The notes below the pieces were generated by a model that saw only the letters and a program-made list of their open reading frames with translations, did not search any database and was not told the DNA's origin. The translations under genes and the position numbers were made by a program. This document shows, in pieces, positions 8,145 to 16,063 of a DNA stretch of 64,000 bases. Source of the stretch: an uncultured Piscirickettsiaceae bacterium (GTDB taxonomy: Bacteria > Pseudomonadota > Gammaproteobacteria > Methylococcales > Cycloclasticaceae); contig CAJXSK010000002.1 of NCBI GenBank assembly GCA_913061075.1, positions 62,001 through 126,000 on the forward strand. The letters are read 5' to 3'. Numbering within the stretch: position 1 is the first letter of the stretch; every line of letters starts with the position of its first letter.

Positions 8145-8379
8145 GTGATTCTCCTGTTTTAAGGCTTATTGTAATTAGTCTGGTGGTTTACTGTAGCAGA
8201 ATGCATGCCGCTTTCAATTGTCTTTTGAATCGATAAGTAAGTTATTGGCCTGTTATTTAATAAGGTAAGTTTTACCATTTGAGCGAATTAGCTGACGTCT
8301 TTTGCTTAATTGCAATACCTTTTAAAACGTTGTTTATCAAGTAATGTGACTCTTGGCCTTTAAATGCACGATAAAGCTT

Positions 8380-8396
8380 GTGGCATTAAATTTGCG
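8380..8396 (+). promoter_or_regulatory. Sigma54 (-24/-12) promoter of the MaoC-oxidoreductase operon
   Basis: GTGGCATTAAATTTGCG has GG at 8382-8383 and GC at 8394-8395, exactly 10 nt apart, within good TGGCA and TTTGC boxes. The predicted start near 8407 leaves about 26 nt of leader containing AAAGGGG before the ATG at 8433. A palindrome GGTAA-GTT-TTACC (8264-8276) lies about 110 bp upstream, where an activator site would be expected. The match of this palindrome to XylR/DmpR sites is poor. Confidence 0.75.
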
Positions 8397-8432
8397 TTGG
8401 TAACTTAGATAAATAATAAAAAAGGGGAAAAC

Positions 8433-8891
8433 ATGTCCATTCCAAAGCCAAGCAATTGCATGAGCATTGACGATTTAAGTATCGGTATGAAGGCCGAAAA
8501 GGTCTACACAATTAGCCATGAAGATGTGGTTAATTTTTCTAAACTGTCAGGTGACTGGAATCCAGCGCATCACGATGAAGAATACGCGGCGGCGAGTATA
8601 TTCAAACAACGCGTGACGCATGGCATGTTTTCGGTAATCCAGTTTTCAGGCATATTGGGGATGGATTTACCCGGGCTTGGAACCTTGTGGTTAAAACAAA
8701 GCGTTGAATTTCTGCGTCCCGGGTTTTTTGATAATGAATACCGCGCCGTGGTGGAAGTTATCGCCATCAATAAAGAAAATAATACTGTCACCTTTAGCAC
8801 TGAGTGTTTTGATAAGGAAGGCAGTAAATTCGTTAAAGGGGAGGCCGTTGTTAAGCCGATTCCTGCAAAACTAAAACAAGCCAGTCAATAG
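8433..8891 (+). CDS. MaoC-family (R)-specific enoyl-CoA hydratase-like protein
   Basis: 152 aa, a single hot-dog domain of the MaoC/PhaJ type. The hydratase signature is present: GDWNPAHHDEEYA then VTHGM, holding the catalytic Asp/His pair typical of R-hydratases. It hydrates enoyl-CoA double bonds or dehydrates 3-hydroxyacyl-CoA. It is the first gene after the -24/-12 promoter and 10 bp ahead of the fused 2-oxoacid oxidoreductase, so it may act on the CoA thioester that enzyme makes. Not every MaoC protein is catalytic on CoA esters; some are dehydratases in other pathways. Confidence 0.8.
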   Translation: MSIPKPSNCMSIDDLSIGMKAEKVYTISHEDVVNFSKLSGDWNPAHHDEEYAAASIFKQRVTHGMFSVIQFSGILGMDLPGLGTLWLKQSVEFLRPGFFDNEYRAVVEVIAINKENNTVTFSTECFDKEGSKFVKGEAVVKPIPAKLKQASQ

Positions 8892-8901
8892 GTGAGAGAA
8901 A

Positions 8902-11900
8902 ATGTCTGATTCAAATTCTAAAGATTACAAATTTATTCGCGAAGAAGGCCCTGTATTTCTATCGGGTAACCAAGCCTATTTACGGGTTGTATTTGAACAG
9001 CAGCGTCGTGACCGTGATGCCGGTTTAAATACGGGTGGCTTTATTTCCGGTTACCGAGGCTCACCGTTTGGTAATTTCGATACGGAATGTAAAGGTGTTG
9101 AAGCCTCTTTAAATGAGCGCGATATTCATTTTAATCCGGGTGTTAATGAAGCGATGGCAGCGACGGCTATTTGGGGTTCGCAGCAGATTGACTTTTTTGA
9201 AGGCCAACAGTTTGAAGGTGCGTTTGGCCTTTGGTACGGTAAAGGCCCAGGCGTAGATCAAGCAGCGGATGCGCTTCACCATGCCAACTTATGGGGAACG
9301 AGTAAACACGGCGGCGTGGTGATGGCAGTGGGTGATGACCCAATGAGTCGTTCATCCAGTATTCAACAACAAAGTGAATATGTACTGTCAGGCTTATGTA
9401 TTCCGATCATGCATTGTTCATCGGTGCAAGATATTTATGACTATGGCCTTATTGCCTATCAAATGTCGCGTTATGCGGGTGTTTGGATGGCGGTTAAGTC
9501 GGTGTCCGATATCGCTGAGTCTTGGTACATGGTGGATATTGATCCTAAGCGTACAGAGACGGTATTACCCGACCCAAGCGACTTTGTTATTCCAGAAAGC
9601 GGCGTGCACACACGTTGGCCGGATAATTCAGTTAACCAAGATGAGCGCATGGTTAATGCGCGTTTGCCTGCCGTTAAAGCCTTCACACGCGCAAATAAAT
9701 TAAACAAAGTAACACTGGATGCTCAAAAGCGCCGTGTGGGTATTATCACCGCCGGCAAAAGTTACCTTGATACGCTAGAAGCATTGGATGACTTACGTAT
9801 TGATGAAGCGATGCGCGATGAGCTTGGTTTGGCGGTGTTTAAAATAGCCGTTATTTGGCCAATGGAAGAAACGTTAGTACGTGAGTTCGCCGAATCGGTA
9901 GACGAAATTTTAGTCATTGAAGAATCGCGTCCGTTCCTAGAAACACAAGTTAAAGACATCTTATTTGATATGTCAATGGATATTCGTCCGTTGGTGATGG
10001 GTAAAAAAGGCCGTGATCAACAAACACAGTTCCCATCTAATGGTGAATTAACACCAGCACTTATTTCTAAAGCACTGGTTAATTGGTTAAAGCCTTATAA
10101 AACGACTGACTCCATGACTAAATGGATTGATGTGTTAGATAACACCGAAAAGCAACTTAGCGTGCCACGTAATACGGTGGAGCGTACACCGTATTTTTGT
10201 TCGGGTTGTCCGCACAGTTCGTCCACTAAGTTACCGGAAGGCTCAAGCGAACAGCTTATTGGTATTGGCTGTCATTTTCTCGTTGGTTTAATGGACAGAA
10301 ATGGCACCACTTATACGCAAATGGGTGGCGAAGGTGCCACCTGGGCAGGTGCGTCACCGTTCCTTAGCAATAGACACACCTTTGTTAATTTAGGTGACGG
10401 TACGTTTTACCATTCAGGTTCTACGGCTATCCGTCAGGCTATCGCGTCGGAAATAAATATTACCTATAAAATTCTGTTCAACGATGCTGTGGCGATGACA
10501 GGTGGACAATCTTTTGATGGCCCCTTGTCTGTAGAAGGCATTACACAACAAATGCATTCTGAAGGCGCTGCTCGAGTGGTGGTAGTTTCAAGAGAACCTG
10601 AGGCGTTGAATAAATCATTATTTGCACCGGGTACAGATGTGTATCACCGTGATGATTTACAACAAGTGATGAAAGAATTAGCAGACACAAAAGGTGTCAC
10701 CATTCTTGTTTACGAACAAACCTGTGCGACAGAATTACGCCGCCGTCGTAAACGTAAAATTGTGGAAGCCCCTAAAAAACTCACGTTCATTAACTCACGT
10801 GTGTGTGAAGGCTGTGGTGATTGCGGTGTTCAATCAAATTGCCTGTCTGTTCAGCCGTTAGAAACAGAGCTAGGTCGCAAGCGTGTTATTGACCAATCAG
10901 GTTGTAACTTAGACTTCAGCTGCGTGAAAGGTTTTTGCCCAAGCTTTGTGACGATTGAAGGTGGAGAATTGGCAAAAGGCAATGCGGTGAGTTTGTCGGA
11001 TGATGTGTTCGCTGCTTTACCAGAGCCTACACCTAAACCATTAGACGGCGTCTTCGGTTCATTGGTTTGCGGTATTGGTGGAACTGGTGTTGTGACTATT
11101 TCATCGATGATTGGTGAAGCGGCAAAAGCAGAAGGCTTTGCTTCGCAAGTGCTGGATTTAACGGGTATGGCGCAAAAATTTGGCGCGGTGTATTGTCACC
11201 TTAAAGTGGCGAATAATGTTGAAGATCTTAACTCAACACGTTTATCTATTGGTAAAGCAGACTTGCTAATTGGCGCAGATATTGTGACCAGCGCAAGCGA
11301 TGAAGGCATGTCACTGTTACGTGAAGGGCACACTAAAGGTGTGGTCAATTCACACGGTATTGTAACGGGTGCATTTACTCGTGATGGTGACTTTACTATT
11401 CCTGTGGATGATATGAAACAAGCACTAGAACGTTTCACGGGTGCAGATAACTGTAGTTTCTTTGATTCAACAGACGTATCAGAAACACTCACCGGCAATA
11501 CCATTGGCGCGAACATGATGTTGTTAGGTTACGCTTGCCAAAAAGGTTGGTTACCGGTTAAGCGTCAGTCATTGGAAGATGCAATTACAGAAAACGGTGT
11601 AGCAGTAGCTTACAATCAGCGGGTATTTAAAATAGGTCGCTTAATGGCGCATGAGCCAGAAGCTGTTCAAGCGTTAATGGATCAAGGTGCGCCAACACCT
11701 GAATGGGAAGTGCTTTCAGCCACAACGGATGAGTTGATTGCGCGCCGCAAAAAGGATCTTGTTAGCTATCAAAACACGGCTTACTCCAATAAGTATGCGG
11801 CATTGGTATATAAAGTGCGTGAGGCTGAAGCGAAGCTGTCGGGTAACTCGGATGATATTACCGAATCAGCGGCACGTTATCTGTATAAATTGATGGCGTA

Positions 11901-12393
11901 TAAAGATGAGCTAGAAGTGGCGCGTTTGTACACCGATGGCACATGGAAAAAACAACTGGAAGAAAAATTCGCTGGTGATTACAAAATAAAATTCCATATG
12001 GCGCCACCACTTATTTCAAAACGTGACCCCATTTCAGGGCACCTTAAAAAACGTGAATTTGGCGGGTGGATGTTATCGGCATTAAAAATGGCGTCACTGT
12101 TTAAAGGGATGCGTAGCAGTCCATTAAACCCATTTGGTTATTCTCAAGAACGTAAAGAAGATAAAGCAATGTTGGACCAGTACGAAGGCGTGCTAAATCA
12201 AATTATTGATGGGTTAAGTGAAAATAATAAGGAAGCCGCATTAGAAATGGCGCGTGTACCAGAGTTTATTCGAGGTTATGGGCACGTGAGAACGCAAAAT
12301 ATTGAATCTGCCGTTCGTCGTTGGAAAAGTCTAGATGATCAATTTAGAAACCCTAAAAAGATTATAAAGGTAGCTATGGGAACAACGGCGTAA
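8902..12393 (+). CDS. Fused indolepyruvate ferredoxin oxidoreductase-family enzyme
   Basis: 1163 aa, the single-chain proteobacterial form. Members convert 2-oxoacids, classically aryl pyruvates, with CoA to acyl-CoA and CO2 while reducing ferredoxin. Domains in order: pyruvate-oxidoreductase-like pyrimidine domain (about 15-240), TPP-binding domain with LGDGTFYHSG and downstream FNDAVAMTGG (about 495-545), cysteine-rich FeS segments (CEGCGDCGVQSNC near 635 and CVKGFCP near 675), gamma-type domain starting GIGGTGVV (about 720-905), and a C-terminal helical extension of about 200 aa. It follows the MaoC-type gene by 10 bp behind a -24/-12 promoter. Placement inside an aromatic-degradation island suggests an arylpyruvate or similar oxoacid as substrate; that is inference. 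The partner ferredoxin is not obvious nearby. Confidence 0.87.
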   Translation: MSDSNSKDYKFIREEGPVFLSGNQAYLRVVFEQQRRDRDAGLNTGGFISGYRGSPFGNFDTECKGVEASLNERDIHFNPGVNEAMAATAIWGSQQIDFFEGQQFEGAFGLWYGKGPGVDQAADALHHANLWGTSKHGGVVMAVGDDPMSRSSSIQQQSEYVLSGLCIPIMHCSSVQDIYDYGLIAYQMSRYAGVWMAVKSVSDIAESWYMVDIDPKRTETVLPDPSDFVIPESGVHTRWPDNSVNQDERMVNARLPAVKAFTRANKLNKVTLDAQKRRVGIITAGKSYLDTLEALDDLRIDEAMRDELGLAVFKIAVIWPMEETLVREFAESVDEILVIEESRPFLETQVKDILFDMSMDIRPLVMGKKGRDQQTQFPSNGELTPALISKALVNWLKPYKTTDSMTKWIDVLDNTEKQLSVPRNTVERTPYFCSGCPHSSSTKLPEGSSEQLIGIGCHFLVGLMDRNGTTYTQMGGEGATWAGASPFLSNRHTFVNLGDGTFYHSGSTAIRQAIASEINITYKILFNDAVAMTGGQSFDGPLSVEGITQQMHSEGAARVVVVSREPEALNKSLFAPGTDVYHRDDLQQVMKELADTKGVTILVYEQTCATELRRRRKRKIVEAPKKLTFINSRVCEGCGDCGVQSNCLSVQPLETELGRKRVIDQSGCNLDFSCVKGFCPSFVTIEGGELAKGNAVSLSDDVFAALPEPTPKPLDGVFGSLVCGIGGTGVVTISSMIGEAAKAEGFASQVLDLTGMAQKFGAVYCHLKVANNVEDLNSTRLSIGKADLLIGADIVTSASDEGMSLLREGHTKGVVNSHGIVTGAFTRDGDFTIPVDDMKQALERFTGADNCSFFDSTDVSETLTGNTIGANMMLLGYACQKGWLPVKRQSLEDAITENGVAVAYNQRVFKIGRLMAHEPEAVQALMDQGAPTPEWEVLSATTDELIARRKKDLVSYQNTAYSNKYAALVYKVREAEAKLSGNSDDITESAARYLYKLMAYKDELEVARLYTDGTWKKQLEEKFAGDYKIKFHMAPPLISKRDPISGHLKKREFGGWMLSALKMASLFKGMRSSPLNPFGYSQERKEDKAMLDQYEGVLNQIIDGLSENNKEAALEMARVPEFIRGYGHVRTQNIESAVRRWKSLDDQFRNPKKIIKVAMGTTA

Positions 12394-12396
12394 GCT

Positions 12397-12477
12397 ATTT
12401 AATGATTTAATGATTTAATGATTTAATGATTTAATGATTTAATGATTTAATGACTTATATGACTTAATGATTTAATG
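12397..12477. repeat. 8-bp tandem repeat, seven perfect ATTTAATG units plus degenerate copies
   Basis: Seven exact head-to-tail copies of ATTTAATG run from 12397 to 12452. An altered unit, ACTTAATG (12462-12469) and one more perfect copy (12470-12477) follow. The array starts just after the oxidoreductase stop codon and ends about 67 bp before the -24 element of the next promoter, so copy-number change could alter promoter geometry. Confidence 0.95.
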
Positions 12478-12542
12478 TCGCATAGGTTCTGAATGTTAAG
12501 TGTGCGGCTTATCATGGTTGGATTTATGGTTTAGAGTAATTC

Positions 12543-12559
12543 TTGGCATATTTTGTGCC
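12543..12559 (+). promoter_or_regulatory. Sigma54 (-24/-12) promoter of the envelope cluster
   Basis: TTGGCATATTTTGTGCC has GG at 12545-12546 and GC at 12557-12558 with the required 10-nt gap. The -24 box TTGGCA is excellent; the -12 box TGTGCC is weaker. The predicted transcript start near 12570 leaves about 29 nt with a GAGGGG ribosome site before the ATG at 12599. Confidence 0.72.
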
Positions 12560-12598
12560 TTGAAACTGGAATTAAGAAATGATTCATCGAGGGGAAAT

Positions 12599-13591
12599 AT
12601 GAAATTTCGTGCGTTGTTAGTACCGCTAGCTTGCTTAACGTTAATAGCCTGTGAAGCGCCGTTGGTATTAGACGGAGTTGAGCAATCTAAAAAACAACCA
12701 ATTCACCGAACCGACCGTATTCAAACAGCGGCCGCCTTGGGTGATGATGTGGTGATTGCAGGCATTGGTTTTATTTTAAATTCTAACGATGCAGGTAAAA
12801 CGTGGCAACGCACTCAACCTGAAGGTTTACCGGCATTTATTAGTGGGGCTATTTGCCCCGATAAAACGCAAGTAGTTGTAACGGCTGAAAAGCAGGCTTG
12901 GGTCTCAACGGATAGCGGTAAAACATGGCAAACTAATAATCTGGACACAGAAGAAGCGCCACAGCACCTTAGTTGTGGGCCAGATAATCGATTATGGGTT
13001 GCGGCCAGTTTTAGCACCTTACTAAACAGTACCGATCAAGGTAAAACGTGGCAGCAAACAACGTTTGATGAAGATTTAATTTTCACTTTTATTAAATTTT
13101 TCGATGCGCAAAATGGCGTGGCAGTCGGTGAGTTTGGTAGTGTTTATAGTACCGAAGATGGCGGTGAAAATTGGTTGCCAAAAGAAGAGTTTATTCCCAA
13201 TGAGTTTTTCCCATTAGCGGTTGATTTTACTGACAGTCAACATGGCTGGGTCGGTGGTTCAAGCGGTGTTATTTTCCATACAGCAGATGGCGGCGCAACG
13301 TGGGTTAAAGAAGACACCGGTACTGATGCACCCATTTATGGCTTGTCAGCAAGCCCATTGGGCGTATATGCAGCCGGTGGTTTTGGCACGTTTTTAGAAA
13401 GGCAGTCAGAAGTAGACGGCGTTGCTGCATGGAAACGTTCATCGGCGGTTACAACACGCTTTTATCTACGTGCAATTGCGCCACTGGGTGATAATAAGGT
13501 TATTTTAGGTGGTGGAGCGGGAACGCTTCAAGCAATGATTGATGATGGCTCAGGTCAACTGGTCATTGCCAACATTAAGGAAGGGGAGTAA
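12599..13591 (+). CDS. YCF48/BNR-repeat lipoprotein of the envelope cluster
   Basis: 330 aa from the ATG at 12599, which is preceded by GAGGGG. An upstream in-frame ATG at 12500 would put the lipobox about 50 residues in and would start before the predicted promoter. The N-terminus MKFRALLVPLACL ends in a lipobox LIAC, so this is a lipoprotein. At least five Asp-box/BNR-like repeats follow (NDAGKTW, TDSGKTW, TDQGKTW, TEDGGENW, TADGGATW), predicting a beta-propeller like the YCF48/HCF136 assembly factors. Its gene ends 2 bp before the MMPL transporter gene. In many hydrocarbon- and steroid-degrading proteobacteria this four-gene set occurs together. Function is inferred as a periplasmic scaffold or partner of the transporter. 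Confidence 0.85.
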   Translation: MKFRALLVPLACLTLIACEAPLVLDGVEQSKKQPIHRTDRIQTAAALGDDVVIAGIGFILNSNDAGKTWQRTQPEGLPAFISGAICPDKTQVVVTAEKQAWVSTDSGKTWQTNNLDTEEAPQHLSCGPDNRLWVAASFSTLLNSTDQGKTWQQTTFDEDLIFTFIKFFDAQNGVAVGEFGSVYSTEDGGENWLPKEEFIPNEFFPLAVDFTDSQHGWVGGSSGVIFHTADGGATWVKEDTGTDAPIYGLSASPLGVYAAGGFGTFLERQSEVDGVAAWKRSSAVTTRFYLRAIAPLGDNKVILGGGAGTLQAMIDDGSGQLVIANIKEGE

Positions 13592-13593
13592 TT

Positions 13594-15933
13594 GTGGGTG
13601 CGATAACAAATCAACTTAAAAAAATTGATCGCTTAGTCTTTGCATTTCCAAAAGTAACGGCAGGCGTTATTTTGGCGATTACTGCATTCTTCGCTATGCA
13701 AATTCCAGCCGTGAAAATGGTTTCAAACTTTGCTGATTTATTGCCGCAAGGGCATGAGTATATTCAAACGCATAATACGTTGACTGAAACATTTGGTGGC
13801 GCGAACACGGTTATCGTAGATATAAAAGTGGATGAAGGCACTATTTTCACCAACGATGTATTGGCTAGAATTAAACGCCTAACCGATAAAGTGGATGCGC
13901 TGCCTGCGGTCAACCATAACTTGGTGAACAGCTTAACGCACAGGAATACGCGCCGTGTTTGGCTAAACGAATACGGCACCATGAAGTCAGCACCTTATTA
14001 CGATCCGTTAAAAGAACACTATACGGACGAAGAATTGCAAACCATGCAAAACCAAGTGGTGGCAAACCCTCGTGTTTACGGATTGCTGGTTTCTCCAGAT
14101 TTAAAATCCGCGCTTATTAAAGGCACGCTGAATGAAGGTGATCTTGACTACGAAGAAGTATTTACAGCGCTTACAAAATTACGTGATGAAGAAAAGGCAG
14201 ATGGCTTAACCATTTATGCCAGTGGACAGCCTGTTTTGGTTGGTTGGGTAACGTCTTATGTGAGCGAAGTGATTCAGATTTTTGGTTACACAATTGCCAT
14301 TTTATTGTTGTTGTTAATTGCTTATTTTAGAAAATTCTACGGTTTATTATTACCGCTTATCGGTATTGCACTAACCACTACATGGGGTTTGGGTATGTTG
14401 TCCTTATTGGGCTACAACCTAGATCCTTTAATGTTGGTTGTACCATTTTTAGTGTCGGCCAGAGCCATGTCGCATGGTGTGCAAATTGTAGAAAGGTTCT
14501 ACACTGAATTGGGTGAAAGTGGCAATAAAGAAGAGGCTGCAAGAAATACCTTTGAAGGTCTATTTAGACCGGGTTCTTTGGGCGTTATTTCCGATGCGAT
14601 TGGTTTGTTACTTATTTCATTAGGTACCGTGCCTATTAACGACAAACTAGCTATTTACGCCTCACTTTGGGCGGGCAGTGTGATTGTTACGGTGCTGATA
14701 TTCTTACCTGTAGTGCTGCAAATTCTTCCGCAAAAAGGTGAAAGGCCAACAGAGCATCCGTTATTGGAAAAATTATTTCCAGTCGTGTCAAAAATCTCAT
14801 GTACACGTAAAGGTGCGTTAGCAACCTTATTCGTCTCATTGGGTTTGGTGATTGGTGGAGCCTACTTAAGTTCCAAAGTACAAATTGGTGAGTCAGAATC
14901 TGGTTCTCCTTTATTGTATGCAGACCATGATTACAATGTGTCAGCTAACGCCATTAACAGTGCGTTTCCAGGTTCTGAAGAAATGTTTATTCTTGCGCAT
15001 TCAGATAAGCCCCATGGTTTGAAACAACCGGATGCGATTAAAGCCTTGGCTGATTTCCAGAATTACATGATGCTCGACCCAGACCTGGGTGGCACTAAAG
15101 GTCTACCGGACTTGCTGTCGCAGGCAAGCCGTATTATTCGTAATGATGACCCGCGTTGGTTAGTGTACCCAAAAGACGAATTTGAATCTGGCGGTTTAAT
15201 GTTCGCCTATATGATGTCTAGTCCAATTCCGGGTGCGTTGTTAGAGTTCATTGACCCTGATGAACAAAACGCCAATATCGTTTTCTATTATAAAGACCAT
15301 AAAGGCGAAACCATTCGTCGTGCAATACACATGGTTAAAGAATGGAGCAACAGTGCAGCGGCGCAAGTTGAAGGTTTCTCATTGAAACTGGCCGGTGGCT
15401 TAATTGGGGTAACAGCAGCGGTAAACGAAGCATCATATGAAACCAATGTCGTTGTTATTCCTCTGGTTTTTTTATTAATTCTTGTATTTGTAACAGCGTT
15501 TTACTGGTCTGTTCACGCGGGTTGGCTCATGTTATTAGCAATGGGTTTCGCTACCACATTAACTTACGCCTACATGGGTATCGTTGGTTTAGGCATTAAT
15601 GTGAATACCGTGCCTATTTTGGCCGCAGGTATCGGCATTGGTGTGGATTACTCTATTTACATAATGGATAAAATTAAAGAACAGTACGCCAAACTTGGTA
15701 GCTTTGAAGCAGCTATTGAAAAAGCGATTAATACCACCGGTGTGGCGATTGGGTTTACTGCGTTCTCGTTAATAGCCGGTGTGATTATGTGGGTGCTGTT
15801 ATCCACTATGCGTTTCCAGGCAGATGCGGCGATGTTGCTCATCGTTATGTTATTGCTTAATGCTTTGGCAGCAATGTTCTTAGTGCCAGCTTGGGTGATG
15901 ACGTTTAAGCCAAAATTTATTCAGGAAAAGTAA
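13594..15933 (+). CDS. MMPL/RND-superfamily transporter
   Basis: 779 aa starting at GTG, 2 bp after the lipoprotein gene and preceded by AAGGAAGGGGAG. The layout is the RND/MMPL one. One membrane segment lies near 20-40, then a large periplasmic domain (about 45-225), a block of five segments (about 230-390), another segment near 405-425, a second periplasmic domain (about 430-620) and a last block of five (about 625-770). The motif GIGVDYSIYIMDKIKE in the second block is typical of the family. MMPL and HpnN-like proteins move lipids or other hydrophobic molecules using the proton gradient. No membrane-fusion protein or TolC gene accompanies it, so the DUF1302 and DUF1329 proteins presumably complete the path. 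Direction of transport cannot be told from sequence. Confidence 0.87.
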   Translation: MGAITNQLKKIDRLVFAFPKVTAGVILAITAFFAMQIPAVKMVSNFADLLPQGHEYIQTHNTLTETFGGANTVIVDIKVDEGTIFTNDVLARIKRLTDKVDALPAVNHNLVNSLTHRNTRRVWLNEYGTMKSAPYYDPLKEHYTDEELQTMQNQVVANPRVYGLLVSPDLKSALIKGTLNEGDLDYEEVFTALTKLRDEEKADGLTIYASGQPVLVGWVTSYVSEVIQIFGYTIAILLLLLIAYFRKFYGLLLPLIGIALTTTWGLGMLSLLGYNLDPLMLVVPFLVSARAMSHGVQIVERFYTELGESGNKEEAARNTFEGLFRPGSLGVISDAIGLLLISLGTVPINDKLAIYASLWAGSVIVTVLIFLPVVLQILPQKGERPTEHPLLEKLFPVVSKISCTRKGALATLFVSLGLVIGGAYLSSKVQIGESESGSPLLYADHDYNVSANAINSAFPGSEEMFILAHSDKPHGLKQPDAIKALADFQNYMMLDPDLGGTKGLPDLLSQASRIIRNDDPRWLVYPKDEFESGGLMFAYMMSSPIPGALLEFIDPDEQNANIVFYYKDHKGETIRRAIHMVKEWSNSAAAQVEGFSLKLAGGLIGVTAAVNEASYETNVVVIPLVFLLILVFVTAFYWSVHAGWLMLLAMGFATTLTYAYMGIVGLGINVNTVPILAAGIGIGVDYSIYIMDKIKEQYAKLGSFEAAIEKAINTTGVAIGFTAFSLIAGVIMWVLLSTMRFQADAAMLLIVMLLLNALAAMFLVPAWVMTFKPKFIQEK

Positions 15934-15956
15934 GGCTTATTTAAAAGGCAATAAAA

Positions 15957-15987
15957 CCGTACGAAAGTTGTTGCTAATTTCGTACGG
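15957..15987. repeat. Inverted repeat between the MMPL and DUF1302 genes
   Basis: Arms CCGTACGAAA (15957-15966) and TTTCGTACGG (15978-15987) are perfect 10-bp complements around an 11-nt loop. There is no T-run, so this is not a classic terminator. It may be an mRNA-processing or stability hairpin, or an operator. A 12-bp palindrome GCTTATATAAGC (16015-16026) follows closely. Confidence 0.7.
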
Positions 15988-16063
15988 AGTAGTATAAAGG
16001 CAACATAAGGGTGGGCTTATATAAGCTTGTTTGCATAAAAATAATATTTAAAAGGGGATAAAC

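Noticed and set aside
8354-8368. TTGGCC...GC element near the MaoC promoter
   Set aside because: The GG-GC gap is 9 nt, not 10; the element at 8380 is much better.
12500-12598. Upstream ATG extension of the YCF48-like lipoprotein
   Set aside because: It would place the lipobox at about residue 50 and start before the predicted -24/-12 promoter; the ATG at 12599 has GAGGGG and a proper signal peptide.
16013-16026. Possible fourth -24/-12 promoter before the DUF1302 gene
   Set aside because: GG and GC are 10 nt apart, but the boxes (GGGCT and AAGCT) are poor, and the site is mostly a GCTTATATAAGC palindrome.
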